A stretch of DNA of 64,000 bases, taken from assembly GCA_020832375.1 (NCBI GenBank), contig JAFIEW010000003.1:1-64000 (forward strand), written 5' to 3'. Numbering within the stretch: position 1 is the first letter of the stretch; each line of letters begins with the position of its first letter. Under the pieces are notes generated by a model that was not told where the DNA came from, ran no database searches, and saw only the letters and a program-made list of their open reading frames with translations. This DNA is from Cyclobacteriaceae bacterium (lineage in GTDB: Bacteria > Bacteroidota > Bacteroidia > Cytophagales > Cyclobacteriaceae). The translations under genes and the position numbers were made by a program. Positions 1 through 8,549 of the stretch are shown piece after piece.

Positions 1-221
1 AGGTTTGTTTTTGATTTGTTTCACAGCTGCAAAGCAAACTAAGGTCAACCAATTTGCTTACATAATCATTTATTCGTGATAACTATTGATATATGGTTTC
101 ACACTACCTATTGATATCCAAATCAGAAATTCCTTATGCTTCATGTTTAACAGTTACATATTGGATAGGATTTGCAGATGAGAAAAAGAAAATTTTAAAA
201 CAAATTAGGTTAAAACTTTAA

Positions 222-1091
222 TTATTCATAAGTGACCTTTACAAGGGGGTGATACTTGGCAAACGACTCACCCCAAGCGGAAGCTGGCATCCATTCATAA
301 CTCACATTTTTAACTCTTACCCATGTATCAGCCACTCCTTTTTGCATTTTGTATCCAAGCGCATTTTTATGTTTATCATATTTTTTGAAGTTTAAATTGC
401 CATTTTGTAGATATCCAATTAATTCCAAACTAAAAAATAACTTCTCACCTGAGAATATAGACATTGGCTCATCTAAATCAATTTGCATTGTCTGCCTGCC
501 GCTTTTTACTTCGGTTTTTCTTGAATCAATTAATTTTTCGGGAACATTCGTTTCTTTTGAAAATGAATAAATATTTAATGAAACCACAGCAGAGTCCATA
601 CCGCCCTTCACAGAAAAAGAAAGAGAAGATATTTTTTGGGTTTCATTAGTGTCGTTACGCCAAGTTAACCCTATTTCTATAGATGGAATATTTAAATAAT
701 TATACGATTTTTTCCGCTTTGAAAATGAATATGTTTTGCGTTGTTTTTTTGCTCGAACCTCAACTTCATTTAGTATTTGCCTATTCGGTTTTAAATAAAT
801 ATTCTTTTCGATATCAGAGCAGGCTATTATTGAATCTACAAAATTGATATGCGTAATTCGAAGGCTATCATCCGGTGAGTAATTTAAAAGATTAAATTTA
901 CCGTTAACATCAGAGTAAGTGCCTTTTTCAGTATTCATAAAGGAAATATGAGCATATGCTATAGGTTTTTGACTAATAGAATCAAATATGAGTACATCTT
1001 GCGCCTTAACACCAGATATTGAAAAAAAGAAAAAGAATGATATAAAAAATTTTATATAATTTTTAAAATGAAAGGGCAAATGCCCTTTCAT
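222..1091 (-). CDS. secreted protein with CarboxypepD_reg-like domain
   Basis: The gene encodes about 289 residues. I start it at the ATG at 1089-1091 rather than the upstream in-frame ATG at 1136. The shorter form begins with a clear signal peptide (basic start, Phe-rich core, ...GVKAQ around residue 31) and avoids overlap with the preceding gene, whose stop lies 13 bp upstream. Residues about 32-115 (VLIFDSISQKPIAYAHI, then KGTYSDVNGKF) match the CarboxypepD_reg-like beta-sandwich common in Bacteroidota surface proteins. After a KKQRKTYSF basic stretch the remainder looks like an all-beta domain. It is not long enough to be a TonB receptor. The substrate is unknown. It probably forms a two-gene unit with the small exported peptide before it. 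Confidence 0.7.
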   Translation of the reverse strand: MKGHLPFHFKNYIKFFISFFFFFSISGVKAQDVLIFDSISQKPIAYAHISFMNTEKGTYSDVNGKFNLLNYSPDDSLRITHINFVDSIIACSDIEKNIYLKPNRQILNEVEVRAKKQRKTYSFSKRKKSYNYLNIPSIEIGLTWRNDTNETQKISSLSFSVKGGMDSAVVSLNIYSFSKETNVPEKLIDSRKTEVKSGRQTMQIDLDEPMSIFSGEKLFFSLELIGYLQNGNLNFKKYDKHKNALGYKMQKGVADTWVRVKNVSYEWMPASAWGESFAKYHPLVKVTYE

Positions 1092-1104
1092 AACTAAGAT
1101 AACC

Positions 1105-1326
1105 TTAACAAGGCTCATGATGGCCACCATTTTCAAATTTTATCCATAAAACATAGACATAATCAATACAATAAGTTGTACCAAGTGTACAATTTCCACA
1201 GTTTGAATCTGAACCAAACATTGGTCTTGCACTTACATTACCAATAATACCAAAAGTAAAGACTAGCGAAAGTATAGATGATAAAAATATTTGCTTTACT
1301 CTACGTGTCGAAGTAACCCATTTCAT
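1105..1326 (-). CDS. small exported Cys-containing peptide
   Basis: The product is 73 residues: a basic N-terminus (MKWVTSTRRVKQ), a hydrophobic stretch at about 13-30, a likely cleavage site after NVSA, and a mature part of about 40 residues with four cysteines (CGNC, then C, then a C-terminal HHEPC). This resembles the layout of small exported Bacteroidota peptides such as the NVEALA group, but I do not recognise the sequence as that family. There is no Shine-Dalgarno sequence and the leader is AT-rich, as usual in this phylum. The CarboxypepD_reg-like gene starts 13 bp after its stop, so the two are probably co-transcribed. No function is assigned. Confidence 0.55.
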   Translation of the reverse strand: MKWVTSTRRVKQIFLSSILSLVFTFGIIGNVSARPMFGSDSNCGNCTLGTTYCIDYVYVLWIKFENGGHHEPC

Positions 1327-1702
1327 AATAATAAATTTTATGTGTTAAAATAAATAAACCTTGGCCATCGGTCAAAAAATAATCGATTATTGACGGCAAT
1401 ATATATAGGACAAAGGACAAATAAATTATATAAAAATTTTCACTTTGCTAAACGACAGATTAAAATATTAATCGGTTCGACGAAAAATTCAAAGAAATAT
1501 TAAGCACAATTCAACATTTAAATTTTATAACACAAGGAAGACTGAAAATTCTATGTTTTTTTTTTAATATGAGAGATGTTTTAAGGTAATCTGCAAAAAA
1601 ATGCTAGATTAAAAAAAGAATTTTTTTTAAACTTAGTGGTTATAACAAACGTTTTTCTACGAACTAAAAAATTTATTTAGCTTCTGTGTGTTGGTTCAAT
1701 CT
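1327..1702. other. AT-rich intergenic region
   Basis: No supportable gene is visible on either strand. The stretch is low in complexity with several A and T homopolymers (around 1557-1567 and 1610-1630). It presumably holds the promoter of the small exported peptide, but no TAnnTTTG box could be pinned down. Confidence 0.5.
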
Positions 1703-2142
1703 TTAGAAAGACTTTAGTAAATAATCCTTGACAACCTTTAATGATCCATTATTTTAACATAAATCTCATTCGCAGTTTCCTCATTGTAGGTATGTGAAGT
1801 TCTATTTAGGCTATCATTCATATCCATCCAAAGTTTACCGTCAGAAATGATTTGTTATTGAAAGGCTTCCCTTGTTGCGTCTCTGCTTCCTTCAATTCTT
1901 GAATTACCTTGATATCTGGCGTAATCTTTCATTACATTCCAAGCCAATTCGTGGGTATATTCAAATCGTTGTATAAGACCTTCCTTGATTATTTCCGACT
2001 TTACATCGCCAAGATTGTTTTCCTCTGAGGCCTTTCCTTCTTTATTTAAATTATCTTTAATGTATTCAACAGCTTGAGAAAGCTTATGAAGTGCTTTCAA
2101 AAAGTTTGCAAAACTCTGCTCCTATCTAATATCCTGTTCCAT
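1703..2142 (-). pseudogene. decayed HI0074-type nucleotidyltransferase-associated (HEPN) protein
   Basis: Reading from the ATG at 2142, the frame gives MEQDIR, a TAG stop (2122-2124), then EQSFANFLKALHKL and a family-typical stretch ending SRDATREAFQ. Next come an in-frame TAA (1855-1857), ISDGKLWMDMNDSLNRTSHT and YNEETANEIYVKIMD, then a one-base frameshift near 1741 into VVKDYLLKSF and a stop at 1703. In HI0074-like proteins the first lesion position is normally Trp (TGG to TAG). The family pairs with a MNT nucleotidyltransferase (HI0073); no such partner is visible next to it. Two nonsense changes and one frameshift make this a remnant; only a central 81-codon frame stays open. Confidence 0.8.
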
Positions 2143-2268
2143 ATTTTGATCAAATTACTTATCACCTAATATAAGGACAGTCAATGTGTAACGATTTTCT
2201 CAATATTATCCAACATTATACGAAAGACACCATTTCAAATTATAGCGTTTATAATAGCATCTAATCAT

Positions 2269-2294
2269 AAAAAAGGGTCAAAAGACCCTTTTTT
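2269..2294 (-). terminator. bidirectional intrinsic terminator
   Basis: There is an 11-bp perfect stem (2269-2279 with 2284-2294) with a 4-nt loop; its arms end in A6 and T6, giving a U-tract on either strand. It lies 10 bp beyond the stop of the minus-strand tricorn gene and fits as its terminator. Confidence 0.85.
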
Positions 2295-2304
2295 ATTTAA
2301 TCAA

Positions 2305-5300
2305 TTACTCCACCTCTTTCAGCAGTTCTTCTACCGCTCGCTCGAGCTGCTCATCTATACCTTTATCAATTTTACCAGGCATGTTTTTCACCTTTATCTC
2401 GGGTTCGGTTTGATTGTTTTCTAGCCATTCTCCCGCCTTGTTTTTAGCACTTATTGGCACACTACCCCATCGTGTACCATCAGATAAAGCTTCCCATCCT
2501 GCAAAAGAGCAGGTTCCCGGAACAGGCATCCCCAAGGTTTTACCAATTTTCAAGTCGGTATAGCCACAAGCAAAACAATGACCATCGCTATAGTTGGCTT
2601 CATTGAACATGGCCAAGGTTGGCTTCGTCCATCGGAAGGTAGGTTCGTAGCCTACTTCTCGCTCTTCAGTGGCATAAGTCAAAAACTTTTCACCAGTGAA
2701 GAACATCGCTAAGTCGGCAACCAAGTCACCACCACCATTGAATCGAGTATCTACTATCACAGCATCCTTATCATGAAAGCGCCCCATCATCTCCTCATAA
2801 GTGCTGCGGTAAGGGCCATCGCTCATGCCGGGGATGTGTACATAACCCAATTTGCCTCCGCTTTTTTCCTCTACCTCATCACGATTTTTACGTACCCACC
2901 TTCTGTAGAGCAGGCGGCTTTCTTCTCCTAAGCTGATAGGCTTCACGGTGATCAAGCGCTCCTCTTTGTCGCCATCGTTGAGATAGCCAAGTGCTACTAA
3001 ATTGCCGGCCTTGCGATTCAGCAGCTTCACCCAATCATGGTCTTTGCTAATATTAACACCATCAATCGAACGAATGATCGAACCCGCTTTGATATCCAGT
3101 CCACTGCGATCGAGCGGCCCTCCTGAAATAATTTCTGTAATCTTTACTCCATCGCCATCATAGTCGTAATCAAAGAAAATACCCAAGGCGGCAGTTGCAT
3201 CAGGCTTATCGATACTGCGATTGAATCGAGCTCCCGCATGCGATACATTCAACTCACCTAAAAGCTCTGAAAGCAATTCTGCAAACTCGTAGCTATTTCC
3301 GATATGCGGAAGATACTTCTCATACTCTGTTTTCAATAGGTCCCAATCGGCACCATGCATGTCGGGGGTGTAGAAAATTCCCTTATTGCGTATCCATACA
3401 TGCTCAAAGAGGTGGGCACGCTCAGCATCACGATCTACTTCCATTTCAGATGAAATCGGCACGGCCTCCTTCTGTGACTTACCCAAGTCGATTTTGCTGA
3501 TAGATCCGTCGCTCAATAAGAAGAGGTTTTTCATTTCCTCATCCCACATCAAACTTCCTGAGCGAGCATCGAGCTTAATCTCCATTTTGGTCTTTTTAGT
3601 GCGCAACTCTGTGCTCCATAGGTTCAGTCCTTTTTCAAAACGGGCGAGATAGTACAGCTTTTCGCCATCTTTACTCAATACCGCATCAGTCAAAGAAGAA
3701 GAGTGAATCGTGAGCCTTGACTTGCGATCTTCCCATCCATCCCAATCAAATTTCAGGTCTTTATCTTCTTCCTTCTCCTTATCTTTTTTCTTCTTTTTCT
3801 TTTTATCGTCTTCTTCTTTCTTGTTCTTCTCCTCGGCTTCTTTCATTTCCTTGTAAAGCTTGAACTCCTCCTCATCGAGTTGAAATTTCTCCCACTCCTC
3901 ACGGTCGAAAAAGAGGGTGTAAACATCCGACTGCGAACCACCACTCGTGGCAAAAGATTTTAAGCCGTCGCGATTGCTAAACCAAAGCATCTGTTTGCCT
4001 TCATTTACCCACTTGGGTGCAAAATCACTATAACCACTCAAGGTCAGGTTCTTCATTTCTTTCTTTCCACTGGCATCGAGGAGCACTACTTCTCCATTGG
4101 ACATGGTAGGGCGGTAAACAGCAAGCAGCCATTTGCTATCAGGACTCCAAGTGAAGTACTGATCGCCATCGCGCATGTGAAATAGCTCTTTGGAAGTGAG
4201 TAAGCTCACCGATTCTTTGCTCTCCAAGTCCATCACTTTCAGCTCTCTACGGTTTTCGATCCAAGCCATTTTCTTGCCGTCGGGTGAAAACTGTGGTAGG
4301 TAATTTTCATTTTCATTCACCAAAAGCTCCTCCTCCTCAATCAATGTAGAAGCAAAAAAGAATTTTTCCTCCTCTCGCTTGCGCTTGCTTTGATAGATAC
4401 CCCATTTTCCATCTCTTTCTCGGGCGTATACAATCGACTTGCCCTCAGGGCCGAAGGTGACAAACTTTTCCTGCTCCGGCGTGCTGGTGATTCGCTTGGT
4501 CAGCTTACCATCAGTTGAGGTGACAAATACTTCACCACGCGAAATGAAGGCCACTTCTTTTCCGTCGGGGGAAATACTCATTTCCCGCACCTGACCATTG
4601 ATGGAAGCACGCTCATCGGGGTTTTGTGCAGACTGTGTTCGGATGGTGACGTTTACCCTTTGAGGCTCCTCGCCCTCTCTCATGGTGTAAAGCTGACCGT
4701 CGTAGCCAAAGCTGATCAGGCCATTATTGGCCACAGACAAGAAACGGACAGGGTGCAATTCAAACTTGGTGAGCTGAGTGCTAGCCGCTACATTTTCAAG
4801 GCTCGCTTTGTGTACATTAAAGTTGCCCGATTCTTCGCTCAGGTAATAAAAACTATCCTCATCCCTCGCAAAAACAGGCATACGCGTTTCTGCACCGGTA
4901 GTGGTAAGTTGTTGGTGTGTATTATTTTCTGCATCATACAGCCAAATATCACGAGTAATCGCTGAGGTGTGATACTTTCGCCATTCATTTTCGCCTCCCT
5001 TTTTGTCATGATAGAGCATGCGCTTGCCGTCGCTGCTGAAGCTTACTTGTTCGGCAGGAATAGTCAAGAGCTGGCTCACCCGTCCGCCTGTAGTAGGCAC
5101 TTGGTAAAGTTCGGGTTGGGATCCTGTGGGATATTGTCGATGTGAGGCGATATCTAGCCTGCTGGCACCAAAAACAACATGCTTGCCATCGGGCGTAAAT
5201 GCAAAAGGACTCTCATCGTTGGAATGATAGGTGAGTCGAGTCGCAGCTCCTCCTTGGGCAGCCATGATGAATAGATCGAAATTGCCGTATCGATCGGAAG

Positions 5301-5538
5301 CGAAGGCGATTTGCTTGCCATCGGGACTCCATACGGGCATGTAGTCGTGGGCCTCATGGAAAGTAAGCTGATGTGCATCACCACCACCACTGGCTACGGT
5401 GAACAAGTCACCCTTATAGGTGAAAGCAATGGTGCTACCATCGGGTGAAATAGCCGAGTAGCGCATCCAAGAGGCTTCCTGAGCCTGTGTACTCAAGGCA
5501 AATGTTAAAAATAAAAAACAGAACAGAAGTTTTTTCAT
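2305..5538 (-). CDS. tricorn-type protease (PD40 propeller, PDZ, S41 peptidase)
   Basis: The product has 1077 residues. The start at 5538 gives a good signal peptide (MKKLLFCFLFLTFALSTQAQ); the open frame extends 29 codons further upstream without signal features. Residues about 25-560 carry repeated SPDG(K/S) motifs of WD40/PD40 beta-propeller blades. A highly charged Lys/Glu linker (about 567-595) follows, then the tricorn core domain, a PDZ domain (about 790-880) and an S41 peptidase domain. The catalytic Ser-His pair of tricorn is visible as S766-H767 in NVSHAGARF, and the nucleophile with its specificity Asp as S984-D985 in NYSDGH. Known tricorn proteins cut peptides released by larger proteases; the signal peptide suggests periplasmic action here. 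It is transcribed alone, between its own promoter candidate and a terminator. Confidence 0.93.
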   Translation of the reverse strand: MKKLLFCFLFLTFALSTQAQEASWMRYSAISPDGSTIAFTYKGDLFTVASGGGDAHQLTFHEAHDYMPVWSPDGKQIAFASDRYGNFDLFIMAAQGGAATRLTYHSNDESPFAFTPDGKHVVFGASRLDIASHRQYPTGSQPELYQVPTTGGRVSQLLTIPAEQVSFSSDGKRMLYHDKKGGENEWRKYHTSAITRDIWLYDAENNTHQQLTTTGAETRMPVFARDEDSFYYLSEESGNFNVHKASLENVAASTQLTKFELHPVRFLSVANNGLISFGYDGQLYTMREGEEPQRVNVTIRTQSAQNPDERASINGQVREMSISPDGKEVAFISRGEVFVTSTDGKLTKRITSTPEQEKFVTFGPEGKSIVYARERDGKWGIYQSKRKREEEKFFFASTLIEEEELLVNENENYLPQFSPDGKKMAWIENRRELKVMDLESKESVSLLTSKELFHMRDGDQYFTWSPDSKWLLAVYRPTMSNGEVVLLDASGKKEMKNLTLSGYSDFAPKWVNEGKQMLWFSNRDGLKSFATSGGSQSDVYTLFFDREEWEKFQLDEEEFKLYKEMKEAEEKNKKEEDDKKKKKKKDKEKEEDKDLKFDWDGWEDRKSRLTIHSSSLTDAVLSKDGEKLYYLARFEKGLNLWSTELRTKKTKMEIKLDARSGSLMWDEEMKNLFLLSDGSISKIDLGKSQKEAVPISSEMEVDRDAERAHLFEHVWIRNKGIFYTPDMHGADWDLLKTEYEKYLPHIGNSYEFAELLSELLGELNVSHAGARFNRSIDKPDATAALGIFFDYDYDGDGVKITEIISGGPLDRSGLDIKAGSIIRSIDGVNISKDHDWVKLLNRKAGNLVALGYLNDGDKEERLITVKPISLGEESRLLYRRWVRKNRDEVEEKSGGKLGYVHIPGMSDGPYRSTYEEMMGRFHDKDAVIVDTRFNGGGDLVADLAMFFTGEKFLTYATEEREVGYEPTFRWTKPTLAMFNEANYSDGHCFACGYTDLKIGKTLGMPVPGTCSFAGWEALSDGTRWGSVPISAKNKAGEWLENNQTEPEIKVKNMPGKIDKGIDEQLERAVEELLKEVE

Positions 5539-5594
5539 AATACTATAGGGTAAATGCTTTTTAGTAAGTTTTGAAAATAATTGAATGCAGGCTG

Positions 5595-5602
5595 CAAAGC
5601 TA
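5595..5602 (-). promoter_or_regulatory. candidate -7 box for the tricorn protease gene
   Basis: On the minus strand the sequence reads TAGCTTTG, an exact match to the Bacteroidota -7 consensus TAnnTTTG, about 57 bp before the start codon at 5538. No clear -33 element is visible. Assignment is by motif only. Confidence 0.4.
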
Positions 5603-5762
5603 ATACATTTACAGCAGTGCTGCATAATTGAGTTTTGGTGGTGAATCGTGGGTGGATGTTTATTGAAGTCTAAAACAAAACAATGACCTTAAACTATTTG
5701 AAAGATTTTTTTGGTATTTAAAATTAAATGAAACCAAGTATCAAAATAAGCGGTTAATGTAA

Positions 5763-5780
5763 TAACTTTGTATATACAAA
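5763..5780 (+). promoter_or_regulatory. mazEF promoter -7 box overlapping a palindromic operator
   Basis: TAACTTTG (5763-5770) matches the Bacteroidota -7 consensus TAnnTTTG. It overlaps a perfect 14-bp palindrome TTTGTATATACAAA (5767-5780) that ends 11 bp before the antitoxin start. Antitoxins of this class usually repress their own promoter by binding such palindromes, so this is the likely autoregulatory operator. The binding role is inferred. Confidence 0.6.
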
Positions 5781-5791
5781 CCTTGATTATT

Positions 5792-6037
5792 ATGAAAGCA
5801 TCGATCATAAAAATTGGAAACTCTAAAGGCCTTCGTTTAAGTAAAGCGATTATTGATAAGTATCAGATTAAAAATGAAGTAGAGATCGATTTAATGGATG
5901 ACAGCATCGTCTTAAGGCCTGTAAAGGAACCAAGGAAAGGATGGGAAACAGCATTTCAAAAAATGAATGAAAGGGGGGACGATAAATTATATATTGATGA
6001 TATCTTTGAGGATGAGCAATTAGACGAATGGAGTTAA
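5792..6037 (+). CDS. mazE: MazE-type antitoxin (AbrB/SpoVT fold)
   Basis: The protein has 81 residues from the ATG at 5792; a TTG at 5768 would add eight residues and lies inside the operator, so I reject it. Residues 1-45 (MKASIIKIGNSKGLRLSKAI, then VEIDLMDDSIVLRP) are the swapped-hairpin AbrB/MazE DNA-binding domain. The acidic tail, ending DDIFEDEQLDEWS, is what normally wraps around the toxin. It overlaps the toxin gene by 10 bp. It neutralises MazF by direct binding and likely represses the shared promoter. Confidence 0.9.
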   Translation: MKASIIKIGNSKGLRLSKAIIDKYQIKNEVEIDLMDDSIVLRPVKEPRKGWETAFQKMNERGDDKLYIDDIFEDEQLDEWS

Positions 6038-6351
6038 AACAATATCACATCATACTTGTCAATCTTGATCCTACAATAGGTAGTGAAATAAAAAAGACTA
6101 GACCCTGTGTTGTTCTATCACCTAATGAATTAAATAATCAATTAAAGACGGTCATTATTGCACCCATGACGACCAAGTCCCATCCTTATCCCACTAGAAT
6201 CAAGGTGAAACATGATCAACAGGAAGGTTGGATAGTTATGGATCAAATTAGAACAATCGATCGATTGCGCGTAATAAGGATATTGGGAGATCTATCAAAT
6301 AAAGAAATTACAGGCTGTAAAGAGGTTATTAAAGAATTATTAGTGGATTAA
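6028..6351 (+). CDS. mazF: MazF/PemK-type endoribonuclease toxin
   Basis: The protein has 107 residues, the usual MazF length. The family signatures are intact: VNLDPTIGSEIKKTRPCVV near the N-terminus, the IIAPMTT strand, and DQIRTIDRLR around residue 72. MazF cuts mRNA at short sequences and halts growth when free of antitoxin. Its start lies within the last codons of mazE, implying translational coupling. It converges with pyrB, 60 bp away. The pair appears intact and functional. Confidence 0.93.
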   Translation: MELKQYHIILVNLDPTIGSEIKKTRPCVVLSPNELNNQLKTVIIAPMTTKSHPYPTRIKVKHDQQEGWIVMDQIRTIDRLRVIRILGDLSNKEITGCKEVIKELLVD

Positions 6352-6411
6352 ATTAAGTTCCATGTATTGAAAAGTTGATACTTAGATAAAGTAAGCTAGG
6401 TAGCTTTATAC

Positions 6412-7344
6412 TTAATGCTTCACCTTGGATGCCAACAGATACAATACGGCCATTCTTACTGCCACACCATTTTCTACTTGTTCTAGTATAATGCTGTGCT
6501 CGGAATCGGCCACGTCACTATTGATTTCTACCCCACGATTGATAGGGCCGGGATGCATGATGGTAATTTCTTTATTGAGACGGTCGAGCCTTTCTTTGTT
6601 GACACCAAAAAACATGGCATACTCTCTCAATGATGGAAAATAGCTCATTTTTTGACGTTCCAGCTGTATGCGCAAGATATTGGCCACATCACACCAAGCT
6701 AAAGCTTGATCGATATTGTGACTTACTTTTACTCCCAACTCATGAATGTGCTTAGGGATGAGGGTAGAAGGTCCACATACCATCACTTCAGCTCCAAGTT
6801 TCTGAAGCGCAAACACATTGGATAGCGCCACTCTCGAATGCAAAATATCCCCCACAATGACTACCTTTTTGCCTTCAAGGCTTCCAAACTTACGGTAGAG
6901 TGAGAAGGTGTCCAGCAGCGCTTGTGTAGGGTGCTCGTGAGTGCCGTCACCCGCATTGACTACATTGGCCTTAATGTGACGGCATAAAAAGTGAGGTGCT
7001 CCAACAGATGCATGCCGCATCACGACCATATCTACTTTCATGGCCAAAATATTGTTGACCGTATCGAGTAAAGTCTCCCCTTTTTTTACGGAGCTAGATC
7101 CTGCAGAAAAATTGACTACATCGGCAGATAAACGCTTTTCTGCCAACTCAAAAGAAAGTCGGGTGCGGGTAGAGTTTTCAAAAAATACATTAGCAATGGT
7201 AATATCTCGCAGGGAAGGTACTTTTTTAATCGGCCGATTGAGTACATCCTTAAAATTGTCTGCAGTAGTAAAGATAAGGTCAATATCTTGCTTACTGAGA
7301 TCTTTAATGCCTAATAAGTGATTTACGCTTAAGCTATCTGACAT
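6412..7344 (-). CDS. pyrB: aspartate carbamoyltransferase catalytic chain
   Basis: The protein has 310 residues, standard for the catalytic chain. It joins carbamoyl phosphate and aspartate in the first committed step of pyrimidine synthesis. The carbamoyl-phosphate loop STRTR is at 58-62, HPTQ at 138-141, and the aspartate-binding region includes HPGPINRG at 264-271. No pyrI regulatory chain is present nearby. It follows pyrR by 9 bp and is surely co-transcribed with it, so PyrR probably controls its expression. Confidence 0.95.
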   Translation of the reverse strand: MSDSLSVNHLLGIKDLSKQDIDLIFTTADNFKDVLNRPIKKVPSLRDITIANVFFENSTRTRLSFELAEKRLSADVVNFSAGSSSVKKGETLLDTVNNILAMKVDMVVMRHASVGAPHFLCRHIKANVVNAGDGTHEHPTQALLDTFSLYRKFGSLEGKKVVIVGDILHSRVALSNVFALQKLGAEVMVCGPSTLIPKHIHELGVKVSHNIDQALAWCDVANILRIQLERQKMSYFPSLREYAMFFGVNKERLDRLNKEITIMHPGPINRGVEINSDVADSEHSIILEQVENGVAVRMAVLYLLASKVKH

Positions 7345-7353
7345 GGTTTACTT

Positions 7354-7914
7354 CTATTCGTTTTGGATGATGACAATTTGGTCTTCTGGATGTCCTTGCT
7401 CTTTGAATCGCACATTGACCTTCTGATGATCCACAGTATTTACTTGCACTCCAACATAATCGAGTGCTATGGGAAGTTCTCTAGAATATTTTCTTTCGAT
7501 AAGGGCTAAAAATTCGATTTGCTCAGCTCTGCCAAAATCGCCCAAAGCGTCCAGTGCAGATCTTACAGAGCGACCCGTATAAAATACATCATCCACTAGA
7601 ATGACACGCTTTTTTTCTATTAGAAATGGAATATCTGTGGTACTTGCCGCAAGTGGTTTTTCTCTTCTCCTGAAGTCGTCACGATAGAAAGTAATATCTA
7701 ATTTACCCAAAGGAATATCTACTGATCGCTCTTGTTTTATCAATTGCTTCAAGCGCTCAGCCAAGTAAATACCTCTAGGTTGTAAACCTATCATGAGCGT
7801 ATCTTCAAAATCTCCATGATTTTCAACAAGCTCTAGGCATAATCGTTTTAGCGTCCATTTTAGTCTGGTGCTATTAAACAACAACTTTTCTTGCATTGAC
7901 TTGTGTTTAGACAT
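7354..7914 (-). CDS. pyrR: PyrR-type bifunctional regulator / uracil phosphoribosyltransferase
   Basis: The protein has 186 residues of the type I phosphoribosyltransferase fold. The PRPP-binding motif VILVDDVFYTGRSVRSAL is at 104-121, and IGLQPRG near 42-48 is also typical. PyrR proteins sense UMP/PRPP and, in other bacteria, bind pyr mRNA to cause attenuation; many retain uracil phosphoribosyltransferase activity. It leads the pyrR-pyrB operon. The start is ambiguous between 7914 and an internal ATG six codons later; a GGAG lies directly against the first ATG, too close to act as a standard ribosome site. Confidence 0.88.
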   Translation of the reverse strand: MSKHKSMQEKLLFNSTRLKWTLKRLCLELVENHGDFEDTLMIGLQPRGIYLAERLKQLIKQERSVDIPLGKLDITFYRDDFRRREKPLAASTTDIPFLIEKKRVILVDDVFYTGRSVRSALDALGDFGRAEQIEFLALIERKYSRELPIALDYVGVQVNTVDHQKVNVRFKEQGHPEDQIVIIQNE

Positions 7915-7959
7915 CTCCTAAAAGCTCTATTTTTTTGTACAAAATACAGAGTTGATAAC

Positions 7960-7967
7960 CAAAACTA
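7960..7967 (-). promoter_or_regulatory. candidate -7 box for pyrR-pyrB
   Basis: The minus strand reads TAGTTTTG, matching TAnnTTTG, about 46 bp before pyrR. A second match, TATATTTG, lies further upstream at 8037-8044. Neither has an obvious -33 partner, so which one is used cannot be told. Confidence 0.3.
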
Positions 7968-8230
7968 TTATTTTCATTGATTTAGAGAAAGAAACTGCTT
8001 TCTTAAAAATGAAACCTATAAAAAGTTTTAGCAAGACAAATATAAGGTATTATGTTTAGAGTTACTGCGGAATCAAATGTATTAGAAAAAATTATGAAGA
8101 GAACATAGAGTTTATGAATAAAAAACGATAGTACGCTTTCGCATGAGCCAATCCTTTTAGAAATATGATAAGATCATTGGCAGTATTTTAGAAGAAGGGA
8201 AAGGAGTTTCAAATACTTAATTTTACTTGT

Positions 8231-8264
8231 AAAAAAGAAAGGGAGTCAGCACCACCTGACTCCC
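8231..8264 (-). terminator. terminator-like hairpin with upstream TTAGGTTCGGTT box
   Basis: A 9-bp perfect stem (8241-8249 with 8256-8264) has a 6-nt loop, and on the minus strand is followed by TTTCTTTTTT. Directly upstream on the minus strand is TTAGGTTCGGTT, a box shared with the hairpin at 20416-20448. It lies almost 300 nt downstream of the recJ stop, beyond another hairpin, so it may end a separate transcript. Confidence 0.6.
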
Positions 8265-8471
8265 AACCGAACCTAAAAATTAGCCAAAAAGATAGATTAA
8301 AAAGTACCCAATACACTCAAAAAATGTGTCGAAAAAAGATTGTAAAAGATATTAAAATCATAACATAAACTGTACCAATATCGTGCCAAAAACATAAACA
8401 CCACTTGAAATCATAAAAAAGCTTATTTAAGATGACTTTAAGTGAAATGATGTTCAAAATAAAGAAACTTT

Positions 8472-8506
8472 TTTATCAAAATGATAATTAATATCATTTT
8501 GATAAA
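8472..8506 (-). terminator. perfect hairpin behind recJ
   Basis: There is a 15-bp perfect stem (8472-8486 with 8492-8506) around a 5-nt ATTAA loop, 44 bp after the recJ stop. The U-tract is weak on either strand, so it may work as an mRNA-end stabiliser as well as a terminator. Confidence 0.6.
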
Positions 8507-8549
8507 GCTTTTCTTCATGACAGCCTATTATTTTAACATCAAAGAGCTA

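Larger units (their letters stand above)
7968..8549. other. gene-free region between pyrR and recJ
   Basis: No coding frame is supportable. It contains two minus-strand hairpins annotated separately (8231-8264 and 8472-8506) and the leader region of pyrR. About 200 bp between the hairpins could be an extended recJ 3' end or a small RNA; nothing in the sequence decides this. Confidence 0.5.

Noticed and set aside
5154-5390. 78-codon frame inside the tricorn gene
   Set aside because: Shadow frame of the propeller region with no independent support.
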